Shown one piece after another: positions 1 through 11,244 of a stretch of 64,000 bases of DNA. Made by a program: the position numbers and the translations under genes. Origin of the DNA: Linnemannia hyalina (taxonomy: Eukaryota; Mortierellomycota; Mortierellomycetes; Mortierellales; Mortierellaceae); NCBI GenBank assembly GCA_019671135.1, contig JAHRHY010000001.1, positions 620,001-684,000 of the forward strand, given 5' to 3'. Each line of letters begins with the position of its first letter. Within the stretch, counting starts at the first letter, position 1. The notes beneath the pieces were generated by a model. That model did not search any database and was not told the DNA's origin. It worked only from the letters and a program-made list of their open reading frames with translations.

Positions 1-861
1 CCCGATCATAACGCGAGAAGGAGAAGCCCTTTTTTTCTTCCTCTGTTTTTAGACCCCATTTGAAAACTTGGTACTCCTCCCCTTCCTGATATACACCCTC
101 CGTCATGAGACCCTTCCTCTCAACTCTTGACCTCTCTCCTGCATGCCCCATTCTCCCGTTTAGCCATAATCGTGGCATAAGACTCCGCAGATTGCGGTCG
201 CTCAGTAGGTTGGGTTTGGTCGGCCGCCCATTAATGGGGTGTGTAAGCGACGATCCAAAGAGCCGGCCTGCATATTGCGAGCGACTTGCGAGAAAAATAA
301 ATGGAACTCAAGGATACTGTCTATGCTGAGTTTCATAATCGCCACGTAATTTTCATCATCCATGCCGCTTTCTTCTTCTCTCCTCCTTATCTCTATACAA
401 ATACAGAGAACAACAACTCCACCCTTCATAAAGCCCCGCGCAACGGCCTAGTCGCTCTTTCTTTTCTCCTCCCTTCCCTTGTTCAATTGTTATAATATCG
501 TCGTTGTTTAGAAAAATAATATTTCCCCATCTTTGTACTCCTTTTTTCCGCGTGTTGGTTCTGCTGAGATCAAACTGTCTTGGATGGCTGGCCAGTCAGG
601 AGCGCAGGAGAGCCAGATTTGTATGGCCGCGAAACCATTTTTCGACCTCCTCTGGCGAATAGGAGTTGGATCGGCTTCCGATCCTCTCCAGTTTCTTCCG
701 ATATGGAGTTCTTATGAGGAGGTTGGAAGGAGGGATAGGGACAGGGGTTGTGGGCAGGGAAAGAGTGGGACAGGGGGAGGAGGGGAATAGGGAACCAGGA
801 AGGGAAAGAGGAGAAATGAGGGGTAAGAGAGGATACACTTTCTGGGACTTTTGAGTTGAAG

Positions 862-887
862 TTTTTTTTTTTTTTTTTTTTTTTTTT
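862..887. repeat. T26 homopolymer
   Basis: An uninterrupted run of 26 T. No open frame and no flanking duplication accompanies it, so it is reported as simple sequence and not as a retroposon tail. Confidence 0.9.
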
Positions 888-2675
888 GTTTGCCTGGTTC
901 ATAACACTTCTGTGTTAGCAAGAAACCCTTCTCCTTCCCCTCCTTCCTCCTTTTCCTATGTCTCCCTCTTTGAGCGACGTACAGCCAACCCTTTCTCCCC
1001 CGCATTTTTCTTCTTTGTGAGAATATTGTTAGGGTTTGGATCAAGAAATATGAGTTGATTGCCTTTTCTTTGGCCGTCTTGATTTCATTTTGTTTACGCT
1101 TGTAATTTGGTTATTTCTCGTTGCTTCTTAGTTGAACTCAACGGATCAAAGCGGCCACAGGGCTAAATTAGATATCTGTCGCATACTCCAGGTGACCTTG
1201 GTACGCCGGGGAGCAGTACAAAAGGGATTTTCACCCATGTATTTTGAGATACCATCCGTCCTCCCCTCTTTTACTTCCTTATCCCACTCTCTTTTTTTTC
1301 GTAGAAAGCAATAGTACTGTACCGTCATCATTTCTTTCTTCTTTTCTTGGTCAGCCTTGTTGTGGGACAGTACAATACAGACCGTACGATACATGCCCAT
1401 TTTTTTTTCTTCCTGAGATTTCATTTCTACTCCGCGAATTGGCCATCTTGGCTACAAGATGGTGCAATTACTTTTTTTTTTTTCTTCCTTCCTTCCTTAG
1501 TTCACAAAAAAATAAAATGACCCGAGAAGGATGTATCTTCCTCAAGTGCCTTTTTTCAATAACCGTTTAGCCCTTCTCCTTATCACTTACCCACTTACTA
1601 CCCATTCCCCAGGTTTGGTTTCCATCACTGGAGCTGAAGCTGGAACTGGAGCTGGAGTCGTATAGTCTACTTTTGTTATGAGAATAAAAAGAGCGATGGT
1701 GGAGTGGAGATTTGAAAACGAGGGGAAGCAAGTTTACCCCTCATCAAAAAGAGCTTGACCATGCTTTTTGAACCTGGGGTAATAGATATGTGTCTTTAGG
1801 AAAGTGGGGATATTCTTGTTGTTAAGAATAGAAAACCAGAGGTGGAGAAATAGGTGGATATGGCTACGATGGTGGAGTGAGCAGTGAGGAACGACATGTT
1901 CGTGCACCAATCATAATATCATTTCATGGCAGCTTACTTTTTTACTGTACTGAATCCCCGTTACCCAGCAACCATTTGCTAGCTCTTTTCTCTCCTCTAC
2001 TTGTTAACAGATCGAAAACATAAAAAGAGTTGAGAGACGAATAGGAATGCATTATCGTCCATTAGGGTTGAGTTGCAGGTATATTGGTGCTGTTACGAGG
2101 AGGAGGAACAACCGAGAAAAGGTTAGTAGGGAGAAGTAGGGATTGGCCTACTTGCAAGGTGCAGTGTTAAAAAAATTGACCAGATCGAGGAAAAAGCGGG
2201 GGGATTAGAGAGGAATGGGCAGTATTTTGATTATCGCACAGCTTTAAAGTACCCACAGACTGAATTGGAGCATGACAACGACAAACCACAACAACAACAA
2301 TAACAACAAAAGTAACAACATAAAGTTCACCCCTCCTTGACTTCCCCACGTTTTCTCAGCCAAACGATTTGTTTGACTCTTTTGTTTACATTTTCCTTTT
2401 CTTCATCACAATCAAGAAACTTGAAAAGGGAGGAACCAAAAATGCGGGGCTGAGTTTGAACGACTCTCAAAAACAATCGTAGATGACCTTCTCGCTTTAC
2501 TTTCTTGACCTTGCTCCAACCAAACGAAGAGTACAATGGAGGAAGACGGAAACTCTATTTTCCCCATATTTCTCTTTTCACCCTTCCCCTTTCACCTTGA
2601 CGGTGTATAGTCTTTACATGGCTCCCATATGGCGACATTCATGGATCCAAAGGAAAATAATGGGTTGAAGAAGTG

Positions 2676-2710
2676 GGATATGGATGTGGATATGGATATG
2701 GATATGGGAT
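2676..2710. repeat. GGATAT/GGATGT hexanucleotide microsatellite
   Basis: Imperfect tandem hexamer, about six units of GGATAT with one GGATGT variant. Confidence 0.8.
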
Positions 2711-3720
2711 AGGAGATGGGGCAACGTTTTCCGTCCTCAAGTGAAAAAAATGGGATACGATCGGAAAAGAGAGGGGAACGACCCCACTGAGTCCACTACA
2801 AAAAAAATCCATAACGGAAGACGTAGGAAAAAAAAAAACCAACACGGCCTGTTCACCTTACCTTTGGAATGATAGGTCCTGGACCTTTCACTGCTCTTTC
2901 CGAAGGGTATTGGCAATTGGTGGCGTGCTTTCTTTTTGTCTTCGTTTTGCTTTTTGCTTCGCACGGTGCTCTCAACGCGTGTTATCTTAATTTCTTCATG
3001 CATGGCAGGGTGGTCAGAGTGAAAGGAGAGATAGGCAGTATAGGAAAGGAGGAATGAGGCTCTTTAAAAAAACCACTCCGACAAAGAAGAAAGAAGCATC
3101 CCATCCTATTGTTTTTGGTAACAGGGAGCTCTACTGGCAAATCAAAGAACACACGTGTAGAGAGGATGAAATATGCGGATGGGTTCATCCAGAAATGACA
3201 GGGCTGAGATGTGGTAATGTGCACCCTCCCCCATCTCTCTGTGGACATACACCACAACACTCTTCCTCTTCCTTCCGTGAGTTGAGTATCCACCTTCGAT
3301 TGATCCGGAACGAGAGAAACTGCGACGCGTTCAGTACAAACCCATTATCTTCTCATAGTTTACAGGTCAACGTAACAAAAAAACAATTGAGCTTCAGAAT
3401 GCAGGAAACAGTAAAAGAAAGAAAAGAGAGCTAATCCATAAAGGCACATCGAACACGCGTATACTGTTCATCAAACGCGTTTTTTTTTTATGTTTTGATC
3501 TTTTTGTCCCATTTTGTTTCTGAGATGATCAATTATTGCTGCCAAAAATCGTCATCGCGAACTTGACTAAGAAGAACACACTTTTCCCTTTTATTCACTA
3601 CTCCTTTTTCTTGCGAATGACAAGAAAAAAGGAGGTGAGAGAAACGAACAAAGACAAAAAGGATGATGAGAAAACTCCTAACCCCCTCGAACGTGTCATT
3701 CAGCGTTGGTATTTGGCCAG

Positions 3721-3726
3721 TTTATT
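3721..3726 (-). terminator. Candidate poly(A) signal (AATAAA, minus strand)
   Basis: TTTATT on the plus strand, about 160 bases beyond the stop of the minus-strand secreted gene ending at 3885. Confidence 0.45.
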
Positions 3727-3884
3727 GATGACCACAAGAGAAAGACAAAATGAAAAAAGGCAGGGTGAAGAAACAAAGGAGAGAAAGTGATGGGAAACAA
3801 ACAAAGGATTGGAATGGGTCTAATGAGGATGAAGGGTTACATGTCATCTGTTTTCTTGCCTGACTGAACTTGTCCCCGAGAAGC

Positions 3885-5277
3885 CTAAGCAGCCTGAGGT
3901 TGGGCTTGGGCATCCGCCGCCTGAGGTTGGGCTTGGGCATCCGCCGCCTGAGGTTGGGCTTGGGCATCCGCAGCCTGAGGTTGAGCTTGGGCATCTGCAG
4001 CCTGAGGTTGGGCTTTGGTATCTGCAGCCTGAGGTTGGGCTTGGGCATCTGCAGCCTCAGCTTCACCACCCACCTCGTCCTCATCCTCATAGTCCTCATC
4101 CATATCATCCTCATCCATATCCTCCTCCTCCTCGTTAGCCTCCTCCACAGCAGCAGCAGGGTCAGCAGCGATCCGCAGACAAGCCTCCAACCCATTCGAG
4201 AATGCAACAACAGCTCCCAAATCAGCAACGGCATACATCTTCACAGCATCACTATCACCACTGTTTCGGAGAATCTCCATACGGTACTGGTCCAGAACAT
4301 CCGCAGAGAAGATGGGCCGAGTCGCCATAAGAGCCTCGTTGGTGGCCGCGACCGAGGTCTTGGAGGCGTTCTCCAGGATCGCCAGGGCGCCTTGGAGGTA
4401 GCGGTTGAGGTCCTCGGACACGTCGGTAGGGAGGGCGGCAAAGGCCTTGGTGGCATCGGCGACGGTGCCGCGGTAAATGTCTGCAAGGAGGTAGCACGAC
4501 TGCTGCTCGAACATCTGTGCTTCCGGCAAGCTGCCAAAGCCAGCCTGGCAGGTGATCAAGGCCCTGACAGCGTTCTTGACCGTCTCAAGGATGTCAATGA
4601 CAGGCGTAAGAATGACGCTCAGAGGGCCAAAGCTGAGAGCCCTCACGAAGTTGATCGCAGTGTTGATGGTGGCAGAGATGGTCGCGGCGACCATCGCGGC
4701 GACCGCTGCCAAAGGCCCACCACCAGTGATACCGTCGAGGAGGTCTTTAACAAGGTTGAGAATAATGTTCAATTTATCGCCGATTTGAGCGCCAAGACCA
4801 CTCCCAAGGGAAGCCTTAATCAACTCTAAGGTGTTGTCGATTGCTGTTGAGGCGATGGAAGCTACATTATCGCAAACGGGCCCTTGGACACTGAACTGGT
4901 CGCCGACCACAGATTTAGGTGCGGCCACGTCGGGACCACTCAGGAACTGGATGCGGAGGGCCTGCTCAGACACCTGGTACGAAAGTTCCTCGAGTTGGGC
5001 TACCAACTCGTTCTGGTCTCCGGACGATGCCCATTCATAGGTAGTCTGAGCTCCTGGAGCAGCCATAGGATCGGCTTGTGTGTGTGAGAAAACATTGAGC
5101 GAAAAAAGGTAAAGTGCATGTATAGGATTAGTATTGTTGATCGATGTTATGAAAAAAGGGTGCGGTGATGGTTTCTAAAATGGACCATTCGTTTTTATTA
5201 TTGCTGTTATGCTTACCCTGTTGGGCTGAGGCGAGGGCGATGGCGGCAAGTCCGAGGGAGAGGGAAAGGATTTTCAT
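3885..5277 (-). CDS. Secreted acidic-tail protein, tandem family copy 1
   Basis: Two exons, 5277-5217 and 5074-3885, predict 416 residues. Exon 1 codes almost exactly a signal peptide (MKILSLSLGLAAIALASAQ); the phase-1 intron (GTAAGC...AAG) joins it to ADPMAAPGAQTTYEW at the mature N-terminus. The mature part is Ala-rich and helical-looking, with four cysteines (in GPVCDNV, LITCQAG, QQSCYLL, LEACLRI) that align with copies 2 and 3. Shared blocks are NEALMATRPIF and LEACLRIAADPAAAVE. A run of about 25 mostly Asp/Glu residues follows, then six near-identical 9-residue units (AADAQAQPQ) up to the stop. I do not recognise the family; hydrophobic-surface-binding (HsbA-like) cell-wall proteins are a weak alternative. 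Secretion is inferred from the signal peptide. Copies 2 and 3 follow at higher coordinates on the same strand. Confidence 0.82.
3888..4052 (-). repeat. 27-bp in-frame tandem repeat, six units
   Basis: Six nearly identical 27-bp units coding AADAQAQPQ; one unit differs as AADTKAQPQ. The array is the 3' end of secreted copy 1 and is absent from copies 2 and 3, so it probably expanded after the duplications. Confidence 0.9.
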
Positions 5278-5721
5278 AATGGAGGAAGGGTATATGTGTT
5301 AGTAGAAGTAGGTGCTGGGAGAGAGGGATGAGGAGCAGAATGAAAGAGCAAAGGAGAAAGAGAAAACAAAAAAAAAATGAAAAAAAGGAAAGTGAGAAAT
5401 AGATAAAAGCATCCCAAGACGATCCCCATTCTTCCTACCATCCTTCACCCCCCAAATGAGCAGATAGGAGTGAGAATGAGAAAAGGCAAAGGAAAGCACA
5501 GGGCGGTGGGAAAGGGGGGGACGTGAAGGATGTAAAAGTCTCTAGTAATAGTGCTAAACAAAAAGGAGTCAATGGAACGGGAAGGAGAAGCTATCAGTAA
5601 TAACATAGACACGAAAAAGAAAAGCAAGCAGCAGCAACAAAATAGGGCGCTAGAGCTGAGTGCAATATTGACTTATGAATGGTATTGTGGCATGCTAAAT
5701 TATAAAACTAAAACAACTAGT

Positions 5722-6923
5722 TTAGGCAGCGAGGGTTTCAGTCTGAGGTTCGGCTGCGTCGGCGGCTTCGGGCTCATCATCCTCATCATACTCATCCTCG
5801 TCCTCAAGAGCATCCAACTCATCGTTAAGGTCCTCGACGGCAGCAGCAGGGTCAGCAGCAATGCGCAAGCATGCCTCCAAGGCGTTCGAGGAACCGATCA
5901 CAAAGGAGAGGGAGTTAATGGCGTAGTTCTGGACATCATCTTTGGCACCGGCACGGACTATCTCTACCATGTACACGTCCAAGAGCTCGGCGGCAAAGAT
6001 GGGACGAGATGCCAGAAGTGCCTCGTTCTTGGCGGCAATGGAGTTCTTGGAGATGATCTGGAGGATGGCCTGAGCGCCGGCAGAGTAGCGCTGAAGGTCC
6101 TCCGAGGCGTTGGCAGGGATAACAGGAACGTTGGCCTGGACATCGGCGACGATAGAACGGTAGAGGTCCGCAATCTCGAAGCAAGAAGCCTGCTCGATTG
6201 ACGCAGGGGCAACAGTTGAACACGTGTGCATACTGGCAAGGCGTTCCTTGATGTTCTTCAGCGCTTGTGGGATGGCTGGGGGAGCAGACCGGGAGTCCGG
6301 CCGGCAATGACGTTGAGCATCGAGAGAACGGAGTCAATAACCAGGACTGTACCACCCATGTTCGACGGGCTAACATTCTGGGAAGTGGCAGAGAGTCCAG
6401 CGATTTTGTCCATAAATGCGCTGATGGGCATAACACCCGGGATTGAGATCGTTTTGAGCGCCTTGATGACTTCCTGAAGAGCTGCTTGATTTATTTTGAA
6501 GCCGGCCGCGCAGGTAAACTTGGCATTGAGCTTTCCTCCGTCGGCGGCCGCGGCGGCCTCGATGTCGACCTTCTGCTCAGGACAAGAAAGGAACAGGGCA
6601 CGGAACTCGAGCTCGGGTATCTGGCTGTAGGTCTCCTCGAGCTGGTAAACAAGGTCATTGTGTTCTACTTTTTGTTCGGCCCACTGGTACGTGGTTTGGG
6701 CACCGTTGGCGGCCATAGGGTCGGTAGCTTTTTGTAATTGTAGAATAAAGTTGGAATGTTAGATCCTTGAAAATCGTAAGGGTAGTGCTGCAGGTGAAGA
6801 AATCTAGGTGAAGAAATCTAGGTGACAATGATCGATTGGACTGACGGTGCAAATTGTTCGTGTACCTTGAGCAGCAACGAAGACAATGACGGCGAGTCCA
6901 AGAGGAAGGGAGGCTATCTTCAT
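5722..6923 (-). CDS. Secreted acidic-tail protein, tandem family copy 2 (frameshifted)
   Basis: Exon 1 (6923-6866) codes the signal peptide MKIASLPLGLAVIVFVAAQ. A phase-1 intron of 138 bases joins it to exon 2 (6727-5722), which opens ATDPMAANGAQTTYQW as in the sister genes. The frame is broken at a C5 run (minus strand; G5 at 6278-6282): upstream the frame reads as far as GLLPQPSHKR and stops, while one base over it continues as AIPQALKNIKERLAS and on through EQASCFEIADLYR to the stop. One missing C restores alignment with copies 1 and 3 over the whole length, giving about 354 residues. The tail is acidic (DELDALEDEDEYDEDDEPE). It is either a fresh pseudogene or a homopolymer sequencing error. 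The intron carries a 14-bp direct duplication near 6792-6825. Confidence 0.75.
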
Positions 6924-7611
6924 GATGGGTATTGGCGGTATAAGTATATGCGGGGTGAGAGCTGGGAGGAGGAGGAGAGAGGTTGCTGGTGAAGAGGATA
7001 AGGAGAGGAAAGGGATAGAATCGTGCAAAAGTGAAATGAAATCTTGAGCGTAAATGAATCGATCCCTTTTTTTGTGCGGTAGAAGAGGGGTGAGAGAGTT
7101 GAAAGGAGCGAGAAGAAAAAATATCAAAGCGGGGGACAAAGGGGGAACAAAAAGGATGAGAAAGGACGGAAACGGATGAAAGGGGTGGAAGAAAATGAAA
7201 TACTGTAAAGAAAACTGGAGAGAGAAGAAAAAACAAGTGGACCCTTTTCACCCCAAAGGGATAAGGGATCAAAGTGAATCCCCTTTTTGATGCTGTTGGT
7301 GGAGTTGGTGTTATTGTTGCTTTCCCCTTTTGCAATTGCGTTTGAACGACCATGGCTTTTGTTCTTCGTTGTCCAGTCCTCCTACACTTTTATTATTTCC
7401 TTCTTGTGAATCTCATCCAGTCACTCACACTTAAAGAAAGAGAGAGAAAGCACCCTCATAGAGGAACAGCGAAAGAGAGATAACGACGAATGACGAACAA
7501 CCATACAGTCCAAAAAAAAGATAGTAAGGATGTCCGATACTGAAATGAGAAGGGATGTGAGAAAGGCTAAAAAGAGGGCTTAAAGAGCCCAAATACGCTG
7601 TAACGTTGACC

Positions 7612-8820
7612 TTATTTCTCATCCTCATCTTCACCCTCATCTTCGCCCTCATCCTCGTCGTCATAGAGAGCCTGGACCTCCAACTCCTCATTGAGCTCGT
7701 CAATGGCCGCAACGGGGTCAGCAGCGACGCGCAAACATGCCTCCAACGCATTCGAGACGCCAACAACAGTGCCCAGCGATGCAACAGCGTATCCCTTGAT
7801 CTTGTCGTCCGTCGTGGCACGGATAAGCTCGATGCGGTACTGGTCCAAGATGTCGGCGGCAAAGATGGGGCGAGATGCCAGGAGTGCCTCGTTGGTAGCA
7901 GCAATCGAGTTCTTGCCAATTAAGTCGAGGATTGTCAACGAGCCACTGGCTAACCGCCTGAGATCCTCCGATGCATCTGCGGGCAGATTCAGGGCCGGGT
8001 TGTCGCCAGCAGCATCCTGGATGACTCCACGGTAAATATCGGCCAGGGCAAAGCACGACGAGGGCTCGATCGCAATCTTACTGCCTCCCGCTCCACACTG
8101 GGAAAAGAGGGCAAGACTTCCTTGGAGACTGGTTAGGTCGTCGAGAATGGGCTTTGCAATGAACTGCAGAGGAGCGATAGAGACGACTCCCTTGAGGATC
8201 TGAATGAGACTTTCAAAAGCGTAGGTGATGGGGGTAACCGAACCGCCACTGGCAGAGCTCATATCAGTAAGACGACCAATGGTCTTTTGAAGGCGGCCCA
8301 AAATCGAGCCTGCGAAAGGCGGAACTTCAACCGTACCCAAGAGTCCGCTGATGGCTGAAAGGGCGGTCTGGATTACAGCCGTCAAACTCTCGCAGTCTCC
8401 TTCTGCCTTAAAGTCAGCTGATGGCTCTTGCTCAAGACGCGACAAGATATTGGCACGGAACTCGATCTCCGAGACCAAACTGGAAATATCCTCAACTTCA
8501 TCAGCAAGATCCTGATCGCTTGCTTCTGGAGCCCACTTATAATTGTTCTGGGCACCGGTCGCGGCCATAGGGTCGGCAGCTGGTTATGCCAGAGGGGATT
8601 CAAGAAGCGAATGAGTTTTTATGGAGCGGCACGCGTGAGGAAACATCGTTAATAGCGATACGTTTCCATTGCAAATTGCAGTCCTGATGAGGATTAAGGT
8701 ACGGAGGGAAAGTATTTGTGTCGGAGGTCGCAGAAACACACAACCTTAGAGAACTATGTTACCTTGAGCTGCGACGAGGGCAATGGCAGCAAGGCCAAGG
8801 GAAAGTGACAAGATTCTCAT
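7612..8820 (-). CDS. Secreted acidic-tail protein, tandem family copy 3
   Basis: Exons 8820-8763 and 8579-7612 predict 341 residues. Exon 1 codes the signal peptide MRILSLSLGLAAIALVAAQ. The phase-1 intron is at the same place as in copies 1 and 2, and exon 2 opens AADPMAATGAQNNYKW. Conserved blocks are EPSSCFALADIYRG, TNEALLASRPIFAAD and NALEACLRVAADP. The protein ends in a short acidic tail of Asp-Glu-Gly repeats. This copy has an intact frame and the simplest tail, so it is a good reference for the family. It starts about 450 bases from the AYR1-like gene's stop, on the same strand. Function unknown; export from the cell is inferred. Confidence 0.83.
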
Positions 8821-9271
8821 TGTTGGTATGTTTGTGAAGACAAGTATGAGAGTCGAAGGGAGGGGACGAGAGAAGAGAAGGAGGGAGGAGAGGGGAATGA
8901 GGGTGTCGAGGAAAGGAGAAGAAAACAGAGGAAAGGAGTCAAAAAATGAGCTATGGACCTTTTTCTATCCAACCAGTCCTAATATGTCCGCATTCACAAG
9001 GGGCGAATTAAAAAAAAGGAATTGAAAGAGGAGTTGAAGAAAAGAGGAGAAAAAAGGCGCAGAAAACGACAGCGAGGAGAGCGAAGAGAAAAAACGAGAG
9101 GGAAGGATCGATGCAAGTAAAGAGTACGGAGAATCACCTCCTGTCCTCGCTCCTTCAACACTAACATGAACATGAACAAAAGCAAGCAACTGGCCAGACG
9201 AAAGTGTCAACCGCATAGAAACGGTGTTTATTATTTTTTCTTGATTCCTATACATACCAATAATCCTCTGT
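8821..9271. other. Intergenic, purine-rich leader of secreted copy 3
   Basis: This stretch is strongly GA-rich on the plus strand (CT-rich in the direction of copy 3), matching the leaders of copies 1 and 2. It also holds the 3' end signal of the AYR1-like gene. No coding frame is supported. Confidence 0.6.
9237..9242 (-). terminator. Candidate poly(A) signal of AYR1-like gene
   Basis: TTTATT on the plus strand, about 30 bases past the stop codon. Confidence 0.55.
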
Positions 9272-10893
9272 TCACTTGGTCACGACCTTGCCCTCCTTAA
9301 CAGACTTCTTCAAAGTCAACAAACCGAACCGGCGTGCAAAGAAGAAATCAGTAATGAACCGGGGGAAGTAGCGAAGGACTCGGAAGAGGTTCGACAGCGT
9401 TCCGTAGTCGATGTAAGCAGGAGGCGACGACTTGAGACATTTGCCAACAACATATTTCGCGAATTCTGAGGTGGGAGTGCATCCTGGGGCTAAATAAATA
9501 AAGAAAAAAAAAGCACAGCGTTGGTGAGAGGAGTGTTCCTTTAGTCGTACAATGGTTAACGACGATGCAATTTTAAATTGAAGCAGAGTATGTCTTTTTT
9601 TTTTTTTTACCTTGCGATGCATTCGCGCGCGACATGACATACTTGATCACCGACTGGTAGAATGACTTCTCGGGGAGGTGGAAGGCCTTGAGGTTGTTAT
9701 CGCCAATGTTGGACTTGATGGCTCCGGGAGAGACGACAGAGACCTTGACACCAAAGGGTGCCAACTCCATGCGCAGCGCGTCAGAGATCGAATGAACGGC
9801 AGCCTTGCTGGCAGCGTAGAGACCGCCCCAAGGAGTCGATAGGTATGCAGTGACGGAGCCCACGTTAACAATCAAACCCGATCCCTGGCGGATCATGTAA
9901 GGAGCAACCGCCTTGGAGACCAGAATGACTGAGGTGACGTTGGTATCCAGCAGCTTGCGAGTCGTCTCAATCTAAAATTGAACAATAATTAATGTTGGTT
10001 AATGGCAAAGTATGAGAGGATGGGTGAGCCCTGGTTCATCCTCTGTTCAAAATCATTCCTGTGCGAAGGTTGACTTACAGACATGTCAATCAAAGGGCAG
10101 GCCAGACCCATTCCGGCGTTGTTGAACAAGATGTCTAGTAGTAAGCAAGATATAACAGCCACTGTCAGTAATCATGCGCGATCTGTCTATACTCCATATT
10201 TTCGTCGTATGCGTGGTCAACCCTTTCGGAAATCTCATCTTCCTGAGTCCTTACCGATACGACCCTCCTTTGCAATAACGTGCTAAAGAATTAAAAAAAC
10301 AACAATGGGTGTGCCATGCATTAGCGACTCTACCGACGTTAACTCACATCACTAAAAGTTCGGTTCAGTCGTCGTTCACTAGGCATTTGCATGACAAAGA
10401 GATAGCCACAATGGTCTTCAAGAATACGCTCTTCTCTGTACCTCAACAGCCTCCTTGATAGACTTTTCATCCAAAACATCGATGTAGACCTTTTCAATAT
10501 CAAGACCTAAGCCATTTCATCAGGCCAAAAATAAAATCGAGGGCTATTAGTTAGTCAGTTGTCCTTGTCGCGCGTCCGTGTGTCGGCTCGCGCCACTCGT
10601 TTTTATTTTCTCGTAGTTGGTTACCTTCAATGCCAGTGATGGCGTCCAGACGTCTAGCTGCAGCATAGACCCTGCAACCGTTCTAGTGTGACATTCATTC
10701 AACGTGTTCAACTTTGTTAGGAACAGGGTACGCGTTACATGCCATGCGGGGGGAGGGGTTTTTTCCTCTGCCGAATGTAATGGGATGTATGGCATGGATA
10801 GGTGGGTACCTTCTCGAAGGCCTTTGCGGTCTCGTAACCGATACCTCCAGTGGTGCAACCGGTGACGAGGACGACTTTCTTGTTATGGGTCAT
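9272..10893 (-). CDS. AYR1: AYR1-like short-chain dehydrogenase/reductase
   Basis: Seven exons: 10893-10810, 10682-10625, 10506-10442, 10282-10255, 10134-10079, 9971-9611, 9489-9272. They predict 289 residues, close to yeast Ayr1 (297). The Rossmann motif TGCTTGGIG is at residues 11-19, and AAARR after the second strand fits NADPH preference. NNAG follows, and the catalytic triad is S136, Y149, K153 with the usual 13-residue Ser-Tyr spacing. Ayr1-type enzymes reduce 1-acyl-dihydroxyacetone phosphate to lysophosphatidate at the ER/lipid droplet. The call rests on overall resemblance, and another SDR substrate is possible. All junctions are GT-AG. Exon 6 ends at a donor followed by a run of 13 A. 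Confidence 0.9.
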
Positions 10894-11244
10894 TTCGTTC
10901 AGTATATGAGTGTGGGTGTGAATGAACGAGGAATTCAGATGTGAAGGGTAAAAGAAAGAGAAGAGTGTGAGAGTTAGAAAGAGACCACTGTCGGGTGCTC
11001 AAGTGCCGTCGAGATAAAAAAAAAAGTGTGAACTTTCTTTCCTCCAAGCCAACGGCCTTGAATCGTATTTGACCTTTTCGGCTCGCAATGCGCCCCGCGT
11101 GTTAAACTCGATCGGAGTAAATGCGCTCGCGCAAATTGGACGCATGAAGACACAAATGACACACACATACACTCACATACACTTGTGCGAAAGTATAACG
11201 TTTATTATTTAGTTTACAAGGTGAACGACAATGGTTGGTGGTAT
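10894..11244. other. Intergenic between MCM8 stop and AYR1-like start
   Basis: The MCM8 3' end and the presumed AYR1-like promoter share about 350 bases. It contains CA-rich and A-rich simple sequence; no coding frame is supported. Confidence 0.6.
11201..11206 (-). terminator. Candidate poly(A) signal of MCM8
   Basis: TTTATT on the plus strand, about 40 bases past the MCM8 stop. Confidence 0.55.

Larger units (their letters stand above)
1..3884. other. Gene-poor region, no supported CDS
   Basis: About 3.9 kb without a convincing gene. All open frames are short and built from T-rich, CT-rich or GA-rich low-complexity sequence, and I could not link any of them through splice sites into a longer protein. 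The stretch holds a 26-base T run, a short GATATG-type repeat and a candidate poly(A) signal for the minus-strand gene that ends at 3885. I saw no tRNA-like fold or transposon protein. Confidence 0.6.

Noticed and set aside
862..887. T26 run as the tail of a processed retrogene
   Set aside because: No coding remnant or target-site duplication is visible next to it.
3888..4052. Possible CRISPR-like array of 27-bp repeats
   Set aside because: No spacers, and the units are in frame within a eukaryotic gene.
3870..4829. 319-codon plus-strand frame
   Set aside because: Antisense shadow of secreted copy 1; its repeats mirror the 27-bp repeat of the true gene.
10083..10286. 67-codon plus-strand frame
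   Set aside because: Spans AYR1-like exons and introns on the other strand, with no support of its own.
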